From CAZPQM01 sp964588995 (GTDB lineage: Bacteria; Pseudomonadota; Alphaproteobacteria; Rickettsiales; UBA8987), in assembly GCA_964588995.1 (NCBI GenBank), contig CAZPQM010000005.1, positions 53,527 to 117,526 on the forward strand: 64,000 bases of DNA, given 5' to 3'. A program made the translations under genes and the position numbers. Position 1 is the stretch's first letter. The number at the start of each line of letters is the position of its first letter. A model generated the notes under the pieces. It was not told the DNA's origin and ran no database searches. It saw nothing but the letters and a program-made list of their open reading frames with translations. Below, piece after piece: positions 42,503-51,340 of this stretch.

Positions 42503-43816
42503 ATGCGCGTACTGGTCATTGGAGAATTACATGCCGAAGTAACTGCCGCGACACAAATCGCGCAGAAGCATGGCGCTAAAGTCTCGCATGCACCGGCTAT
42601 CGAAGCGGCGATGAAGCAGCTCCTGAGCGGTAGCGGAGCCGATATCGTGCTCATTGATGTGCAACTCGATATCGAAGCCTTTATCAAACAGTTGAGTGAC
42701 GATCATATTCATGTGCCCGTCGTGGCCTTTGGCATCAATAGTGATTCGGCAGCGGCAGTCCGCGCCATTAAAGCCGGCGCGAAGGAGTATCTCCCCCTCC
42801 CCCCGGATGAGGAAATGATCGCGGCAATTCTGGAAACCATCGCGGATGAATCGGTCAATATGATCGGCAATTCGGATGCGATGAAGCAGGTCATCGATAT
42901 CGCAACACGCATTGCCCCTTCGGATGCGAACGTGCTGATCACCGGCGAATCCGGCACGGGTAAGGAAGTCATGGCGCGCTTTATCCACGCGAAAAGCAAA
43001 CGCTCCGGCAAGGCGTTTATCTCCGTCAATTGTGCCGCTATTCCCGACAACCTATTGGAATCGGAGCTGTTTGGCCATGAGAAAGGCGCCTTTACCGGTG
43101 CCGCCAATCGCCGTATCGGCAAGTTCGAGGAATCTTCCGGCGGCACCCTATTGCTCGATGAAATCAGCGAGATGGATATTCGTTTGCAGGCGAAATTACT
43201 GCGCGCAATTCAGGAGAAGGAAATTGACCGGGTCGGCGGCAGCAAACCGGTCAAGGTGGATTTGCGCGTGCTCGCCACCAGTAACCGTGACCTGCAGGAG
43301 GAAGTCAAAGCTGGACGGTTCAGAGAAGACTTACTCTTTCGGCTGAACGTGATCCATCTTGAGCTGCCGCCTTTACGTAAACGGCCCGCCGATATTCCGC
43401 AATTCATCACGCATTTTGTCGGCAAATATGCCGCCGCGAATGACCTGCCGGACATCACTACCTCCGACGCAGCTATGGAAAAACTTACGCACTATCGCTG
43501 GCCCGGCAATGTGCGCGAATTGGAGAATACGATTCACCGCGCCGTTCTGCTCGCAACCGATAACGTCATTCAGCCGGATAATCTGCTGTTGCAGGGCGCG
43601 GGCGCAGCGCCGGAGGGTGAGCAGCCAGTAGCAACTTTTGAGAATAGCGGCAATGGAGAGAAGCTGGTCGCCCGGAAAGTAAGCGATGTCGAAAAAGAAC
43701 TGATCCTCAATACGCTTGACCACTGCCTCGGTAACCGCACCCAGGCCGCAACGATTTTAGGCATATCTATCAGAACGTTGCGCAATAAATTGAATCAGTA
43801 TAGCGAAGGTCCGTAA
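42503..43816 (+). CDS. flbD: Sigma-54-dependent flagellar activator FlbD
   Basis: Activates sigma-54 flagellar promoters. The 437-residue protein has a receiver-like domain (1-115), an AAA+ domain (about 120-345: Walker A TGESGTGKE, the sigma-54 contact loop GAFTGA, Walker B GTLLLDEISEM), and a Fis-type helix-turn-helix at the C-terminus (NRTQAATILGISIRTLRNKL). The receiver lacks the acidic pair at its start (VIGELHAE) and the conserved Lys (EYLPLPPD), as in Caulobacter FlbD, which is controlled by FliX rather than a kinase. AAGGAG ribosome site. Two good sigma-54 promoters occur in the window. Confidence 0.93.
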   Translation: MRVLVIGELHAEVTAATQIAQKHGAKVSHAPAIEAAMKQLLSGSGADIVLIDVQLDIEAFIKQLSDDHIHVPVVAFGINSDSAAAVRAIKAGAKEYLPLPPDEEMIAAILETIADESVNMIGNSDAMKQVIDIATRIAPSDANVLITGESGTGKEVMARFIHAKSKRSGKAFISVNCAAIPDNLLESELFGHEKGAFTGAANRRIGKFEESSGGTLLLDEISEMDIRLQAKLLRAIQEKEIDRVGGSKPVKVDLRVLATSNRDLQEEVKAGRFREDLLFRLNVIHLELPPLRKRPADIPQFITHFVGKYAAANDLPDITTSDAAMEKLTHYRWPGNVRELENTIHRAVLLATDNVIQPDNLLLQGAGAAPEGEQPVATFENSGNGEKLVARKVSDVEKELILNTLDHCLGNRTQAATILGISIRTLRNKLNQYSEGP

Positions 43817-43818
43817 CC

Positions 43819-43834
43819 TTGGCATTTGTCATGC
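43819..43834 (+). promoter_or_regulatory. Sigma-54 promoter for flhA
   Basis: TTGGCATTTGTCATGC: -24 GG at 43821-43822 and -12 GC at 43833-43834 with exactly ten bases between. It begins two bases after the flbD stop and lies 70 bases before the flhA start, so flhA can be controlled separately by FlbD. Confidence 0.65.
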
Positions 43835-43903
43835 TGGTTTATACAGTTCTCATCCATATATTCCTTACTAGTACTCAAAACTATTCCGTAGTATAACACC
43901 CCT

Positions 43904-46048
43904 ATGGCGGAGGAAAGTGCAGCTACGGTGGATAATGCCGGTGCGGAAGGCGGCGGTAGGGGCTTTCTTGCGCGCCTGAATTTCCTCTCCAGCAATAACG
44001 ATACCTATCTGGCGATGGGCGTGCTTGGCATTCTGGCCGTAATGCTCTTCCCTATGCCGGCCTTTATGCTGGATATTTTGCTTTCAATCTCGATTGCATT
44101 TTCCATTCTGATTTTGATGAATGTGCTATTGATCGAAAAATCGCTGGATTTTAATTCCTTCCCGACCATCCTGCTGATCGCCGCGCTGCTGCGTCTCTCC
44201 TTAAATATCGCGACCACACGGAAAATCCTCTCCGAAGGGCATACCGGGCCGGATGCTGCCGGACAGGTGATTGAAACCTTCGGCTCGATTGTGACCGGCA
44301 ATAGTGTACTGATCGGGGCGATTGTGTTTATCATCCTTACCCTGATCAATTTTATCGTGATCACCAAAGGCTCGGGCCGGATTGCGGAAGTCTCCGCGCG
44401 CTTCAGCCTCGATGCAATGCCCGGTAAGCAAATGGCGATTGATGCCGACCTTTCCGCCGGGCTAATTGATGAGGCGCAGGCGAAGGCGCGCCGTAAAGAG
44501 CTTGAAGATGAAAACACGTTCTTCGGAGCAATGGATGGTGCGAGTAAATTCGTTCGCGGGGATGCGATTGCGGGTATTGTAATCACCTTTATCAACTTTG
44601 TCGCCGGGATTGTGATCGGTGTTGTCCAGCGCGACATGCCTTTCAACGAAGCCGCGCAAACCTACACCATGCTGACCATTGGCGATGGCCTCGTCTCGCA
44701 AATTCCCGCGCTAATTGTCTCCACCTCGGCCGGTTTACTGGTGACGAAATCCGGAGTGACTGGCTCCGCCGATAAAGCGATGTTCAGCCAGCTAGGCCGC
44801 TACCCCAAAGCACTTTGGATGGTGTCCGGCTTAAGCACTACCTTCGCGCTGATGCCTGGCCTGCCCTTCCTGCCTTTCCTCTTTCTCGCCATTGCGGCCG
44901 GTGTAGGCGCTTTTCTCCTGACGCGTAGCCCGCTTGAAACCCCGGAACAAAAGCAGGCCCGCGAAGCCGAAGAGCAAGCTGCCGAAACAGCCGCCAAAGA
45001 AGCCGAAGAGCAGGAAGAGCCGATTGATAAAGCCTTGGAGATTGATACGATCCGACTGGAATTGGGCTATGGGCTCTTGCAACTCATCAACTACACCAAA
45101 GGCCAGCGGCTGACCGACCAAATTAAAGCGCTACGTAAGCAAATGGCGAAGGATCTGGGCTTTATCATGCCTTCGGTGCGTATTCAGGATAATATGCAGC
45201 TTTCGGCAAATACGTACGTGATCAAAATCAAAGAAATCGAATGCGGACGTGGTGATATCCGCCCGGATATGCTGCTGGTGATGGACCCTGCAGGTGGGCG
45301 GATTGACCTGCCCGGTGAAGATACGACCGAGCCGACCTTCGGTCTGCCGGCTAAATGGGTGAATGAGAACAGCCGGGAGGAAGCGTTGTTCCGCAATTAT
45401 ACGGTTGTTCCGCCACCTACCGTTATCACCACGCATCTAACCGAGGTAATTAAAGATAATATCTCCGAGCTGCTCTCCTATTCCGAAACCCAGAAATTGA
45501 TTGATAATCTGCCGGAAGAGCATCAAAGCCTTGCAAACGACCTTATCCCCAGCCAGGTGCCGATCAGCACGATGCAGCGCATCCTGCAAAGCCTGCTTGC
45601 AGAGCAAGTTTCCATCCGCGATCTTCCAACAATTATTGAATCGATCGCTGAGAGTACGAAGGTTACCCAGAGCGTGCTGATGATCACCGAATATGTACGC
45701 ACCCGTCTCGCACGTCAGATTTCTTACTCCAATGTGAATGAAAATAACGAGCTGATGGTGGTGAATCTCTCGCCGCAATGGGAACAGGTTTTTGCCGAAA
45801 GTCTGGCCGGCAGCGGGGAGGAAAAGCAACTTGCCATGGCACCGAGTAAATTGCAGGAATTTATGCGAAGCACCAAAGCGGCTTATGATAAATTCGCGAT
45901 GGAGGGTGCGATCCCCGTGCTGCTCGTTAGCCCCGGCATTCGGCCTTATGTCCGCGCCGTGGTTGAGCGTTTCCGCTCCGCCACCATTGTCATGTCCCAA
46001 AACGAAGTCTACCCGAAAATAAAAATCCGCACGCTTGGGCAGATTTGA
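43904..46048 (+). CDS. flhA: Flagellar type III export protein FlhA
   Basis: Inner-membrane export gate subunit and docking platform for export substrates. The 714-residue protein has about eight membrane helices in residues 40-345, with the family segment LNIATTRKILSEGHTGPDAAGQVIETFG (near 100-128), GRIAEVSARFSLDAMPGKQMAIDADLSAG, and a cytoplasmic domain from about 375 onward (LELGYGLLQLIN, MPSVRIQDNMQL, PAKWVNENSREEA). The linker near 355-375 is a run of Glu/Ala. The first 30 residues are Gly/Glu-rich, normal for the family. Confidence 0.97.
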   Translation: MAEESAATVDNAGAEGGGRGFLARLNFLSSNNDTYLAMGVLGILAVMLFPMPAFMLDILLSISIAFSILILMNVLLIEKSLDFNSFPTILLIAALLRLSLNIATTRKILSEGHTGPDAAGQVIETFGSIVTGNSVLIGAIVFIILTLINFIVITKGSGRIAEVSARFSLDAMPGKQMAIDADLSAGLIDEAQAKARRKELEDENTFFGAMDGASKFVRGDAIAGIVITFINFVAGIVIGVVQRDMPFNEAAQTYTMLTIGDGLVSQIPALIVSTSAGLLVTKSGVTGSADKAMFSQLGRYPKALWMVSGLSTTFALMPGLPFLPFLFLAIAAGVGAFLLTRSPLETPEQKQAREAEEQAAETAAKEAEEQEEPIDKALEIDTIRLELGYGLLQLINYTKGQRLTDQIKALRKQMAKDLGFIMPSVRIQDNMQLSANTYVIKIKEIECGRGDIRPDMLLVMDPAGGRIDLPGEDTTEPTFGLPAKWVNENSREEALFRNYTVVPPPTVITTHLTEVIKDNISELLSYSETQKLIDNLPEEHQSLANDLIPSQVPISTMQRILQSLLAEQVSIRDLPTIIESIAESTKVTQSVLMITEYVRTRLARQISYSNVNENNELMVVNLSPQWEQVFAESLAGSGEEKQLAMAPSKLQEFMRSTKAAYDKFAMEGAIPVLLVSPGIRPYVRAVVERFRSATIVMSQNEVYPKIKIRTLGQI

Positions 46049-46314
46049 TTTTTGCTAAATTGTAATTTCCAATGCCGTTGACGTGATTGTACTTGTCAGC
46101 AAACAGCTTCCAGCGCTTGTTCCAGTGGTGCCTTAACTCGAATATCCAACAGAGTGTTTTTGTTGTATAACGCGCCCGAAAGGATTGGCTACGCCCTGCT
46201 GCGCTCGGATTACTATCCTCGCTTCGCATCGAACCCGTGCTTCGAACCCTGTGCATGCAGATTTTATAAAAGGGACATGCCCAGCATGACCCTTTGTAAA
46301 ATGGCGCGCCCCAT

Positions 46315-46327
46315 CGAACGAAGTTCG
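46315..46327. repeat. Triloop palindrome CGAAC/GTTCG
   Basis: Five-base perfect arms around GAA; the apex reads C-GAA-G on the plus strand. Confidence 0.7.
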
Positions 46328-46352
46328 AACACCTCTAAAACGAGGGCAAGGT

Positions 46353-46367
46353 ATTTTCGAAGAAAAT
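46353..46367. repeat. Triloop palindrome ATTTTC/GAAAAT
   Basis: Six-base perfect arms around GAA; the apex reads C-GAA-G on the plus strand. It abuts the second direct repeat copy. Confidence 0.75.
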
Positions 46368-46491
46368 GGCGCGCCGTAGTTGACGCACTTCGAACCCTAC
46401 CGGAGTTACGGCTGGTTGTCATGCAGTTTCCGGGGCGGCGGAAAAGGTTGTTCAATCTGCCCTTTGGCTAAGATCTATGGTAGCAAAGAAA

Positions 46492-47244
46492 CTATTTGGT
46501 TGCTATACTTCTTATTCCTATAAGCAATGTTATTACCACAACATAACTCACCACCAACACTGGCCCGGCGGGGAGGTCAAGCAGCGTGGCGGCGAGGATG
46601 CCACCCATCACCGAGATGGTACCGCAGGCCCATGCCGTGAGGTGTTTGCGGGCCGAGCGCGTGGCCGCCAGCGCGGGCAGGATCAGGCTGGCGAAAACGA
46701 CATAGACGCCGACCAGTTGTACCGATGAGGTGATGGCCAGCGCAAAAAGCAAATAAAATCCTATCCCACTTCGCAATGCTGGTTTCAAAAACCATGCTGC
46801 CAGGATGAATGCATAGATCGGCACATGCGTGAGAACATCTTTCCATGTCACAAACAGGACTTGTCCGGACAGGAGATGCCGAATTTCCTCACCGCCATGG
46901 GGATGATCGGCCAACAGCAAAATGGCCAAGGATGCCGCCAGCACAAAACCTACCCCGATGATCGCTTCCTGCTGTTCCGGTATTGCCTTTTCTACTTTGC
47001 GGAAAAACAGACCGGCCAGAATCGCGCAAGTTAATGCTGTTCCCTGCATTAACCACGAAGATGGTTCGTGTAGTAATGTTCCCGCCGCTACCAACCCCAG
47101 CCCCGCAATCTGTGCTACCGCCAGATCAATGAAAATGATGCCACGTTTCAGCACCTCGATGCCGAGTGGCGCGTGGGTGAGAGCAATCATGAGGCCAGCG
47201 ACTAAGGCTGGCCCCACAATGCTGATCATTTCACTACTTATCAT
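46492..47244 (-). CDS. znuB: Metal (zinc/manganese type) ABC transporter permease
   Basis: A 250-residue ABC-3 family permease with about seven to eight membrane helices; ALVAGLMIALTHAPLGIEVLKRGIIFIDLAVAQIAGLGLVAAG near 13-52 and LVGVYVVFASLILPALAA near 180-197 are typical of ZnuB-like proteins. Its start overlaps the end of the binding-protein gene by 11 bases, so translation is coupled. No ATPase gene is present on either side. ZnuB is a guess for metal; zinc and manganese members are hard to tell apart. Confidence 0.85.
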   Translation of the reverse strand: MISSEMISIVGPALVAGLMIALTHAPLGIEVLKRGIIFIDLAVAQIAGLGLVAAGTLLHEPSSWLMQGTALTCAILAGLFFRKVEKAIPEQQEAIIGVGFVLAASLAILLLADHPHGGEEIRHLLSGQVLFVTWKDVLTHVPIYAFILAAWFLKPALRSGIGFYLLFALAITSSVQLVGVYVVFASLILPALAATRSARKHLTAWACGTISVMGGILAATLLDLPAGPVLVVSYVVVITLLIGIRSIATK

Positions 47245-48142
47245 CCATTGCTCCTTTTAATAGACTGATGGAGCGGTTGAATAACGCAAACAGGTTACCG
47301 CTTTTGTTATCACCATCAATCGTATAAGGCAGCACCACAGCTGGCGTGCCGGTTTTCTCCGATAGCCATTCACTGGCATCGTCCGGCTCATACGGTGTAC
47401 GGATAATGACTTTGGCTGGTTTGGCCTTAAGCTGTTGCAGCAATCCTTCCAGATGCGAGGTGGTTGGCGGAATTCCAGGCTTTGGCTCTAACGAGGCTAC
47501 TGTTTTCATCTCCAACCAAGTCAGCAAATAGCTGAAGGCGCGGTGGTGCACAACAACTGCCTTACCTTTCAGGCTGGATGCATTGCTTTTCCAGCCATCC
47601 ATAGCCTTTTGCCAGCGCGCAGAAAAACCCTCTAACTGTTTGTGATAAAAAACAGCGTTAGGCGCATCGATCGATGCCAGCCGCTTGGTTAGCTCTTTTG
47701 CCACCAAGAGAATGTTATTTGGATTCAAATGCACATGCGGATTACCCTCCGGATGCACGTCCCCCATGCTACGATCCACCACCGCTGGCTTTTCCAATAT
47801 CAGCACATATTCTGATGCCATGAGATAGCCAGCCGATCCTGGCTGGACATCCGCCCCCGCTTTTTGCAGCAATATAGGCAACCAGCCGACCTCTAGCCCT
47901 GCGCCGGAGCAGAGTATCAGATCAGCATGACGCGCTTTAGCAATCAGGCTGGGCCGAGCGCGGATATGATGCGGGTCTTGTTTGGCATGGGTAGCTGCAA
48001 AGGCTTCCACCTTATCACCACCAATTTCCTCTGCCAGCGCCGCCCATTCAGGCTCGCAAGCGAAGATATTTACCTCCGCCTGTACAGTAAGTGGAGCTGC
48101 CATAAGCAGCCCCACCACGAAAAATCCAAGGAATGGTTTCAT
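47234..48142 (-). CDS. znuA: Periplasmic metal-binding protein of the ABC system (ZnuA type)
   Basis: A 302-residue cluster A-I binding protein with a signal peptide (ending TVQA-EV near residue 22). Candidate metal ligands are His in KQDPHHIRARPS (near 58-59), NPHVHLNP (near 134-137), VVVHHRAFSYL (near 198-199), and a C-terminal acidic residue. There is no long His-rich loop as in many zinc-specific ZnuA proteins, and a zinc assignment is tentative. It follows the outer-membrane barrel gene by nine bases and overlaps the permease gene. Confidence 0.88.
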   Translation of the reverse strand: MKPFLGFFVVGLLMAAPLTVQAEVNIFACEPEWAALAEEIGGDKVEAFAATHAKQDPHHIRARPSLIAKARHADLILCSGAGLEVGWLPILLQKAGADVQPGSAGYLMASEYVLILEKPAVVDRSMGDVHPEGNPHVHLNPNNILLVAKELTKRLASIDAPNAVFYHKQLEGFSARWQKAMDGWKSNASSLKGKAVVVHHRAFSYLLTWLEMKTVASLEPKPGIPPTTSHLEGLLQQLKAKPAKVIIRTPYEPDDASEWLSEKTGTPAVVLPYTIDGDNKSGNLFALFNRSISLLKGAMDDK

Positions 48143-48151
48143 AACGCCTCC

Positions 48152-49498
48152 TTAGTATTTATGTGCGCCATGAGCACCAAGGCTCATGATATATTGCAGC
48201 ATGACCTGATTATCATCCTGCCCACGTGCCAGCTCTTCACGGTTATATTGCAGGCGTACGCGGCTGAACTCGCTGTTTGTCCAATCCAGCATCGCGCTAT
48301 AGGCTTTCGGATCATAGCCATCCGAATCCAACGCACTGCCGACTAAACCGGCAGGGACATCTGACGCTTCCACCTGGCTATACCGCGCACCGACACGCCA
48401 TTGCGGGTCGAACTTATAAACTGCCTGTGCGTACCAGCCGCTGGAGGAGTCATCAAAGTTGATTGCACCTGTAGCTGCATCGGTATCTTCGTACACGCCA
48501 TCTTCATTACGCCAGAAATACTCACCCTGCAGGATGACTTCCTGTTCACGCGCATTGCCGGTGGGTGCCAAAGTGTAGCGCAGATCGGCAGCGTAGATAT
48601 CCGTATCACCAGTAAAACTTACAACATCCTCATTGGTAAGACGTGAGCCATCCGCTTCGCCAGAAAGAACATAGCCTCCCAAACGCCAGCTTTGGTTATC
48701 ACCAATGTCACCACCAACACGGGCAAAGGCAGACCATGCGCCAACGCCTGAACCATCACCTTCACCGAACGGAAAGTCGTCTCCACGGAACACCCCGCCA
48801 CCAATTTCCGAATAGAAGCCAGTGGGTAGCACGTAAGACACTTCCGCACCATCATCATTGAATGCCTCATTTAAGAATACGCGGTAGGGTAACGGACGAT
48901 CAGCAAAGTCATCAGCATGGCTGTGATGTTCGTTCAGATAACCAAGCGTCCAGAACGCACGACCGGCTTTGACGCTCAACCCATCAGGCAGACCAACGCC
49001 TGGAAGCGTTTGGATAAACGCTTCTTCCAATTCCAACTCGGTTTCACCCTCGTGTTGAGCAATCGCTGCGGTGGTGCTGCCGAAGAACTTATCATCCACG
49101 TTTGCTGAGAAATTCAACTCGGTATGATCTACCGCAAAACCTTCGCGTGGACGCTCTCCTTCATGGCCAACGGCAAATCCTGCAATTTCACCTTCATCAG
49201 AGGAGAACTGGCTATATTGACCGTTCAAGATCACACCGATGGAGGGATTGAAGCTGTTATCCTTCACATCACGCCGTGCGGTGGCTGGCGTTGCAGGTGC
49301 CGGTGCAACGGCTTTTGCCTGTGTCTTCTCCACCTTGCTCAACTTCGATTCCAACTCGGCAATACGACCTTCATAGGTCTGTTTCATGTTTTGAATTTCA
49401 GCGCGTAACGCGTCGATATCCTTGTCAGCCGCCAGCGCAGATGTGCTGGAAAGCATTGCTATTAAAGCGGCAGAAGCCGCGAACTTTCTTTGTAACAT
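48152..49498 (-). CDS. Outer-membrane beta-barrel protein of the metal uptake operon
   Basis: Starts at the Met of MLQRKFAASAALIAML (49498); a signal peptide ends at ALA-AD (near residue 24). A short coiled coil follows (ALRAEIQNMKQTYEGRIAELESKLSKVEK), then a Pro/Ala linker, and from about residue 80 a long alternating-hydrophobic barrel with aromatic-Gly girdles. The C-terminus ends in HGAHKY. It is not a TonB-dependent receptor (no plug). His/Asp-rich loop LNEHHSHADDFADRP suggests metal binding. The coiled-coil-plus-barrel layout resembles trimeric porins. First gene of the barrel-znuA-znuB operon. Confidence 0.8.
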   Translation of the reverse strand: MLQRKFAASAALIAMLSSTSALAADKDIDALRAEIQNMKQTYEGRIAELESKLSKVEKTQAKAVAPAPATPATARRDVKDNSFNPSIGVILNGQYSQFSSDEGEIAGFAVGHEGERPREGFAVDHTELNFSANVDDKFFGSTTAAIAQHEGETELELEEAFIQTLPGVGLPDGLSVKAGRAFWTLGYLNEHHSHADDFADRPLPYRVFLNEAFNDDGAEVSYVLPTGFYSEIGGGVFRGDDFPFGEGDGSGVGAWSAFARVGGDIGDNQSWRLGGYVLSGEADGSRLTNEDVVSFTGDTDIYAADLRYTLAPTGNAREQEVILQGEYFWRNEDGVYEDTDAATGAINFDDSSSGWYAQAVYKFDPQWRVGARYSQVEASDVPAGLVGSALDSDGYDPKAYSAMLDWTNSEFSRVRLQYNREELARGQDDNQVMLQYIMSLGAHGAHKY

Positions 49499-49579
49499 GG
49501 TTATTCTCCTAAAATATGTACATACACCGCACCCGTGAACCACGAGAGCGGCATTAACTATTTGAAATAAAATGGTGGT

Positions 49580-49865
49580 TTAGGAGAAAAGCGGCGGTGC
49601 GCGTGGTGATGCTACGCCGTGGCTTTCCGAATGAACGACAGGCTGACCAGGAAGCGCAACGGCAAGGGTGACATACTCCAGAGGCATAAGCGCGATCGCC
49701 GTGCCCGGAGTATTGTATTTCGTATGCTCAGAGTGCAGGTAGATGTCACAAACATGGCCGTTGTGTTCGTGTTTCTCAAAGCCATGCTTTGCCATGTGCA
49801 GGGTGGACAACACCTGCACAGTCAGGAAACTAACAATCAGAAATAAGACAAATTTTTCTGTTCAT
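49580..49865 (-). pseudogene. His-rich exported small protein, frameshifted near its start (DUF2946-like)
   Basis: On the minus strand ATG at 49865 reads MNRK then meets a five-A run (49857-49853). Kept in frame it stops after 11 codons. Skipping one A gives MNRKFVLFLIVSFLTVQVL, a good signal peptide, continuing into MAKHGFEKHEHNGHVCDIYLHSEHT, hydrophobic VTLAVALPG and a final SPRAPPLFS, a tail like that of DUF2946 proteins. Total about 94 residues with several His and one Cys. Downstream starts (GTG at 49819) would lose the signal sequence. Either a real frameshift, slippage at the run, or a sequence error. It lies just upstream of the metal ABC operon in the same direction. Confidence 0.6.
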
Positions 49866-49896
49866 GTTCTACCGATTACAATTTCAAACACTATGA

Positions 49897-49923
49897 AATC
49901 TAGGACTATAGCATACTTGTCAA
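49897..49923 (-). promoter_or_regulatory. Candidate promoter for the His-rich protein and metal operon
   Basis: On the minus strand, a perfect -35 TTGACA (49923-49918) and TAGATT (49902-49897) as -10, with a short 15-base spacer. About 32 bases to the ATG at 49865. No clear Zur palindrome was found nearby. Confidence 0.35.
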
Positions 49924-50013
49924 GAAGTGATTGGATTTATAGAGGACTACCTGCTGGAAATATATCGATAATACTATATAAGTATGATTCGCTTCTAATT
50001 TATTGAATTTTAT

Positions 50014-51219
50014 ATGCATCGTTCAACCACCAAACTTAAATCAGCCATCCCCAGGAGCATATGGGCGCTAGGCTTTGTAAGCCTCTTTATGGATATGTCG
50101 TCGGAGCTGGTGCATAGTTTGCTGCCCGTTTTTATGGTCACTGTACTCAGTGCAAGTATGACTTCCGTAGGAATTATTGAGGGCATAGCGGAAGCAACCG
50201 CACTCATTACTAAAGTATTTTCAGGTGCAATAAGCGACTATATCGGAAAACGCAAAATACTAACGGTCATCGGCTATGGACTTGCAGCATTGACTAAACC
50301 TTTTTTTCCAATCGCAAACACACTCTCGTTGGTGTTGTTTGCCAGATTCACGGATCGCATTGGCAAAGGTATCAGAGGTGCCCCCCGTGATGCATTGATC
50401 GGAGAAATTGCGCCTCAGGAAATTCGCGGAGCCTGTTATGGACTCCGCCAGACTATGGATACTATAGGCGCGTTTCTTGGCCCGTTGCTGGCAATTTTTT
50501 TAATGTGGATCATGGCGGATGATATTCGCAGCGTGCTATGGATTGCCGTTATACCCGCATTTATCTCAGTCGCGATTCTTGTGATGGCCGTTCACGAGCC
50601 GGAAAAAGTAAAGAATCAGAAAAAATCTGCAAAACCAATTATATGGCATGAGATTAAAACGCTTAAGCCCATCTATTGGAACTTGGTAGGAATAGCATCC
50701 GTGTTAGGGCTGGCACGATTCAGCGAAGCCTTCCTTATTATAAAGGCGCAAAGCAGCGGGCTTCCATTATTTCTAATTCCTGTGGTGCTGGTGGTGATGA
50801 ATGTTGTTTATGCGGCAACATCCTATCCGGCTGGAGTGATATCTGATCGTGTTAATAGGAAAATAGTTTTGCTTATTGGCATCATATTTCTGATTGCCGC
50901 CGATATATTCTTGGCAACTGCCGACAATTTCTTAAAGCTTTGGCTTGGTATCATATTCTGGGGCTTGCATATGGGTTTTTCTCAGGGGCTTTTTGCGGCA
51001 ATGATTGCTGATGAATCCCCCGATCATCTTCGAGGCACCGCATTCGGCATATTCAATCTGGCATCCGGATTGCTGATGCTGATAGCCAGTGTTCTTGCCG
51101 GAGTTTTATGGGATCAGTACGGGTCAGGGATAACTTTTATCACCGGAGCCGTTTTCAGTGCCGTGGCTTTCTTTTGGCTGTTATTCCTTCATCTCAGTAA
51201 TCGTAGGCCATACGCCTAA
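50014..51219 (+). CDS. Major facilitator superfamily transporter
   Basis: A 401-residue, 12-helix membrane protein. The loop 2-3 signature is AISDYIGKRKILTVIGYG (near 70-87), and loop RFTDRIGKGIRGAPRDALIGEIAP is typical of a subgroup of MFS often found near metal genes. Second-half signature is SYPAGVISDRVNRKIVLLIG. There is no ribosome site of note and the upstream 190 bases are AT-rich. It precedes the Fur-box cluster and could export or import a siderophore or metal, but the substrate cannot be read from the sequence. Confidence 0.85.
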   Translation: MHRSTTKLKSAIPRSIWALGFVSLFMDMSSELVHSLLPVFMVTVLSASMTSVGIIEGIAEATALITKVFSGAISDYIGKRKILTVIGYGLAALTKPFFPIANTLSLVLFARFTDRIGKGIRGAPRDALIGEIAPQEIRGACYGLRQTMDTIGAFLGPLLAIFLMWIMADDIRSVLWIAVIPAFISVAILVMAVHEPEKVKNQKKSAKPIIWHEIKTLKPIYWNLVGIASVLGLARFSEAFLIIKAQSSGLPLFLIPVVLVVMNVVYAATSYPAGVISDRVNRKIVLLIGIIFLIAADIFLATADNFLKLWLGIIFWGLHMGFSQGLFAAMIADESPDHLRGTAFGIFNLASGLLMLIASVLAGVLWDQYGSGITFITGAVFSAVAFFWLLFLHLSNRRPYA

Positions 51220-51274
51220 AGCACAGAGTCCGCTTGGTTCTGCAACTAATTGCGAATGATTTGCAAAAAGTTGT

Positions 51275-51289
51275 TGATAGTCATTCTCA
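51275..51289 (+). promoter_or_regulatory. Fur box upstream of the TonB/ExbBD iron-uptake cluster
   Basis: TGATAGTCATTCTCA matches the 15-base inverted Fur half-site arrangement TGATAATCATTATCA at 13 of 15 positions. A possible -10, TATACT, overlaps its end (51290-51295). A second weaker similar stretch, GCGAATGATTTGC, lies 20 bases upstream. The box is 52 bases before the first gene at 51341. Confidence 0.7.
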
Positions 51290-51340
51290 TATACTCTATG
51301 TTCCGGTTTCTATCACTTTAACCTAAAAAAAGAGGCAACA

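Larger units (their letters stand above)
46298..46375. repeat. Direct repeat AAAATGGCGCGCC enclosing triloop palindromes
   Basis: Two identical 13-mers, 65 bases apart, each containing the self-complementary GGCGCGCC. Between them lie palindromes at 46315-46327 and 46353-46367. Confidence 0.75.
46049..46491. repeat. Gene-free 443-base region with palindromes and a direct repeat
   Basis: Lies between convergent flhA and the metal ABC permease. It holds no credible gene (the small open frames lack ribosome sites). It contains the 13-base direct repeat AAAATGGCGCGCC (46298-46310 and 46363-46375), two triloop palindromes between and within these copies, a GGG-CATGC/GCATG-CCC pair near 46273-46292, and several TTCGAA/GCTTCGC fragments. 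Confidence 0.7.

Noticed and set aside
46215..46255. tRNA T-arm-like GGTTCGAAGC and GGGTTCGATGC on the minus strand
   Set aside because: No acceptor, D or anticodon arms can be folded around them; treated as part of the palindrome mosaic.
46154..46471. A 105-codon open frame after flhA
   Set aside because: No ribosome site; it crosses the direct repeat and palindromes; composition unlike a protein.
49930..50013. Possible Fur or Zur box before the MFS gene (ataatactatataagtat)
   Set aside because: AT-rich imperfect palindrome without a convincing match to either consensus.
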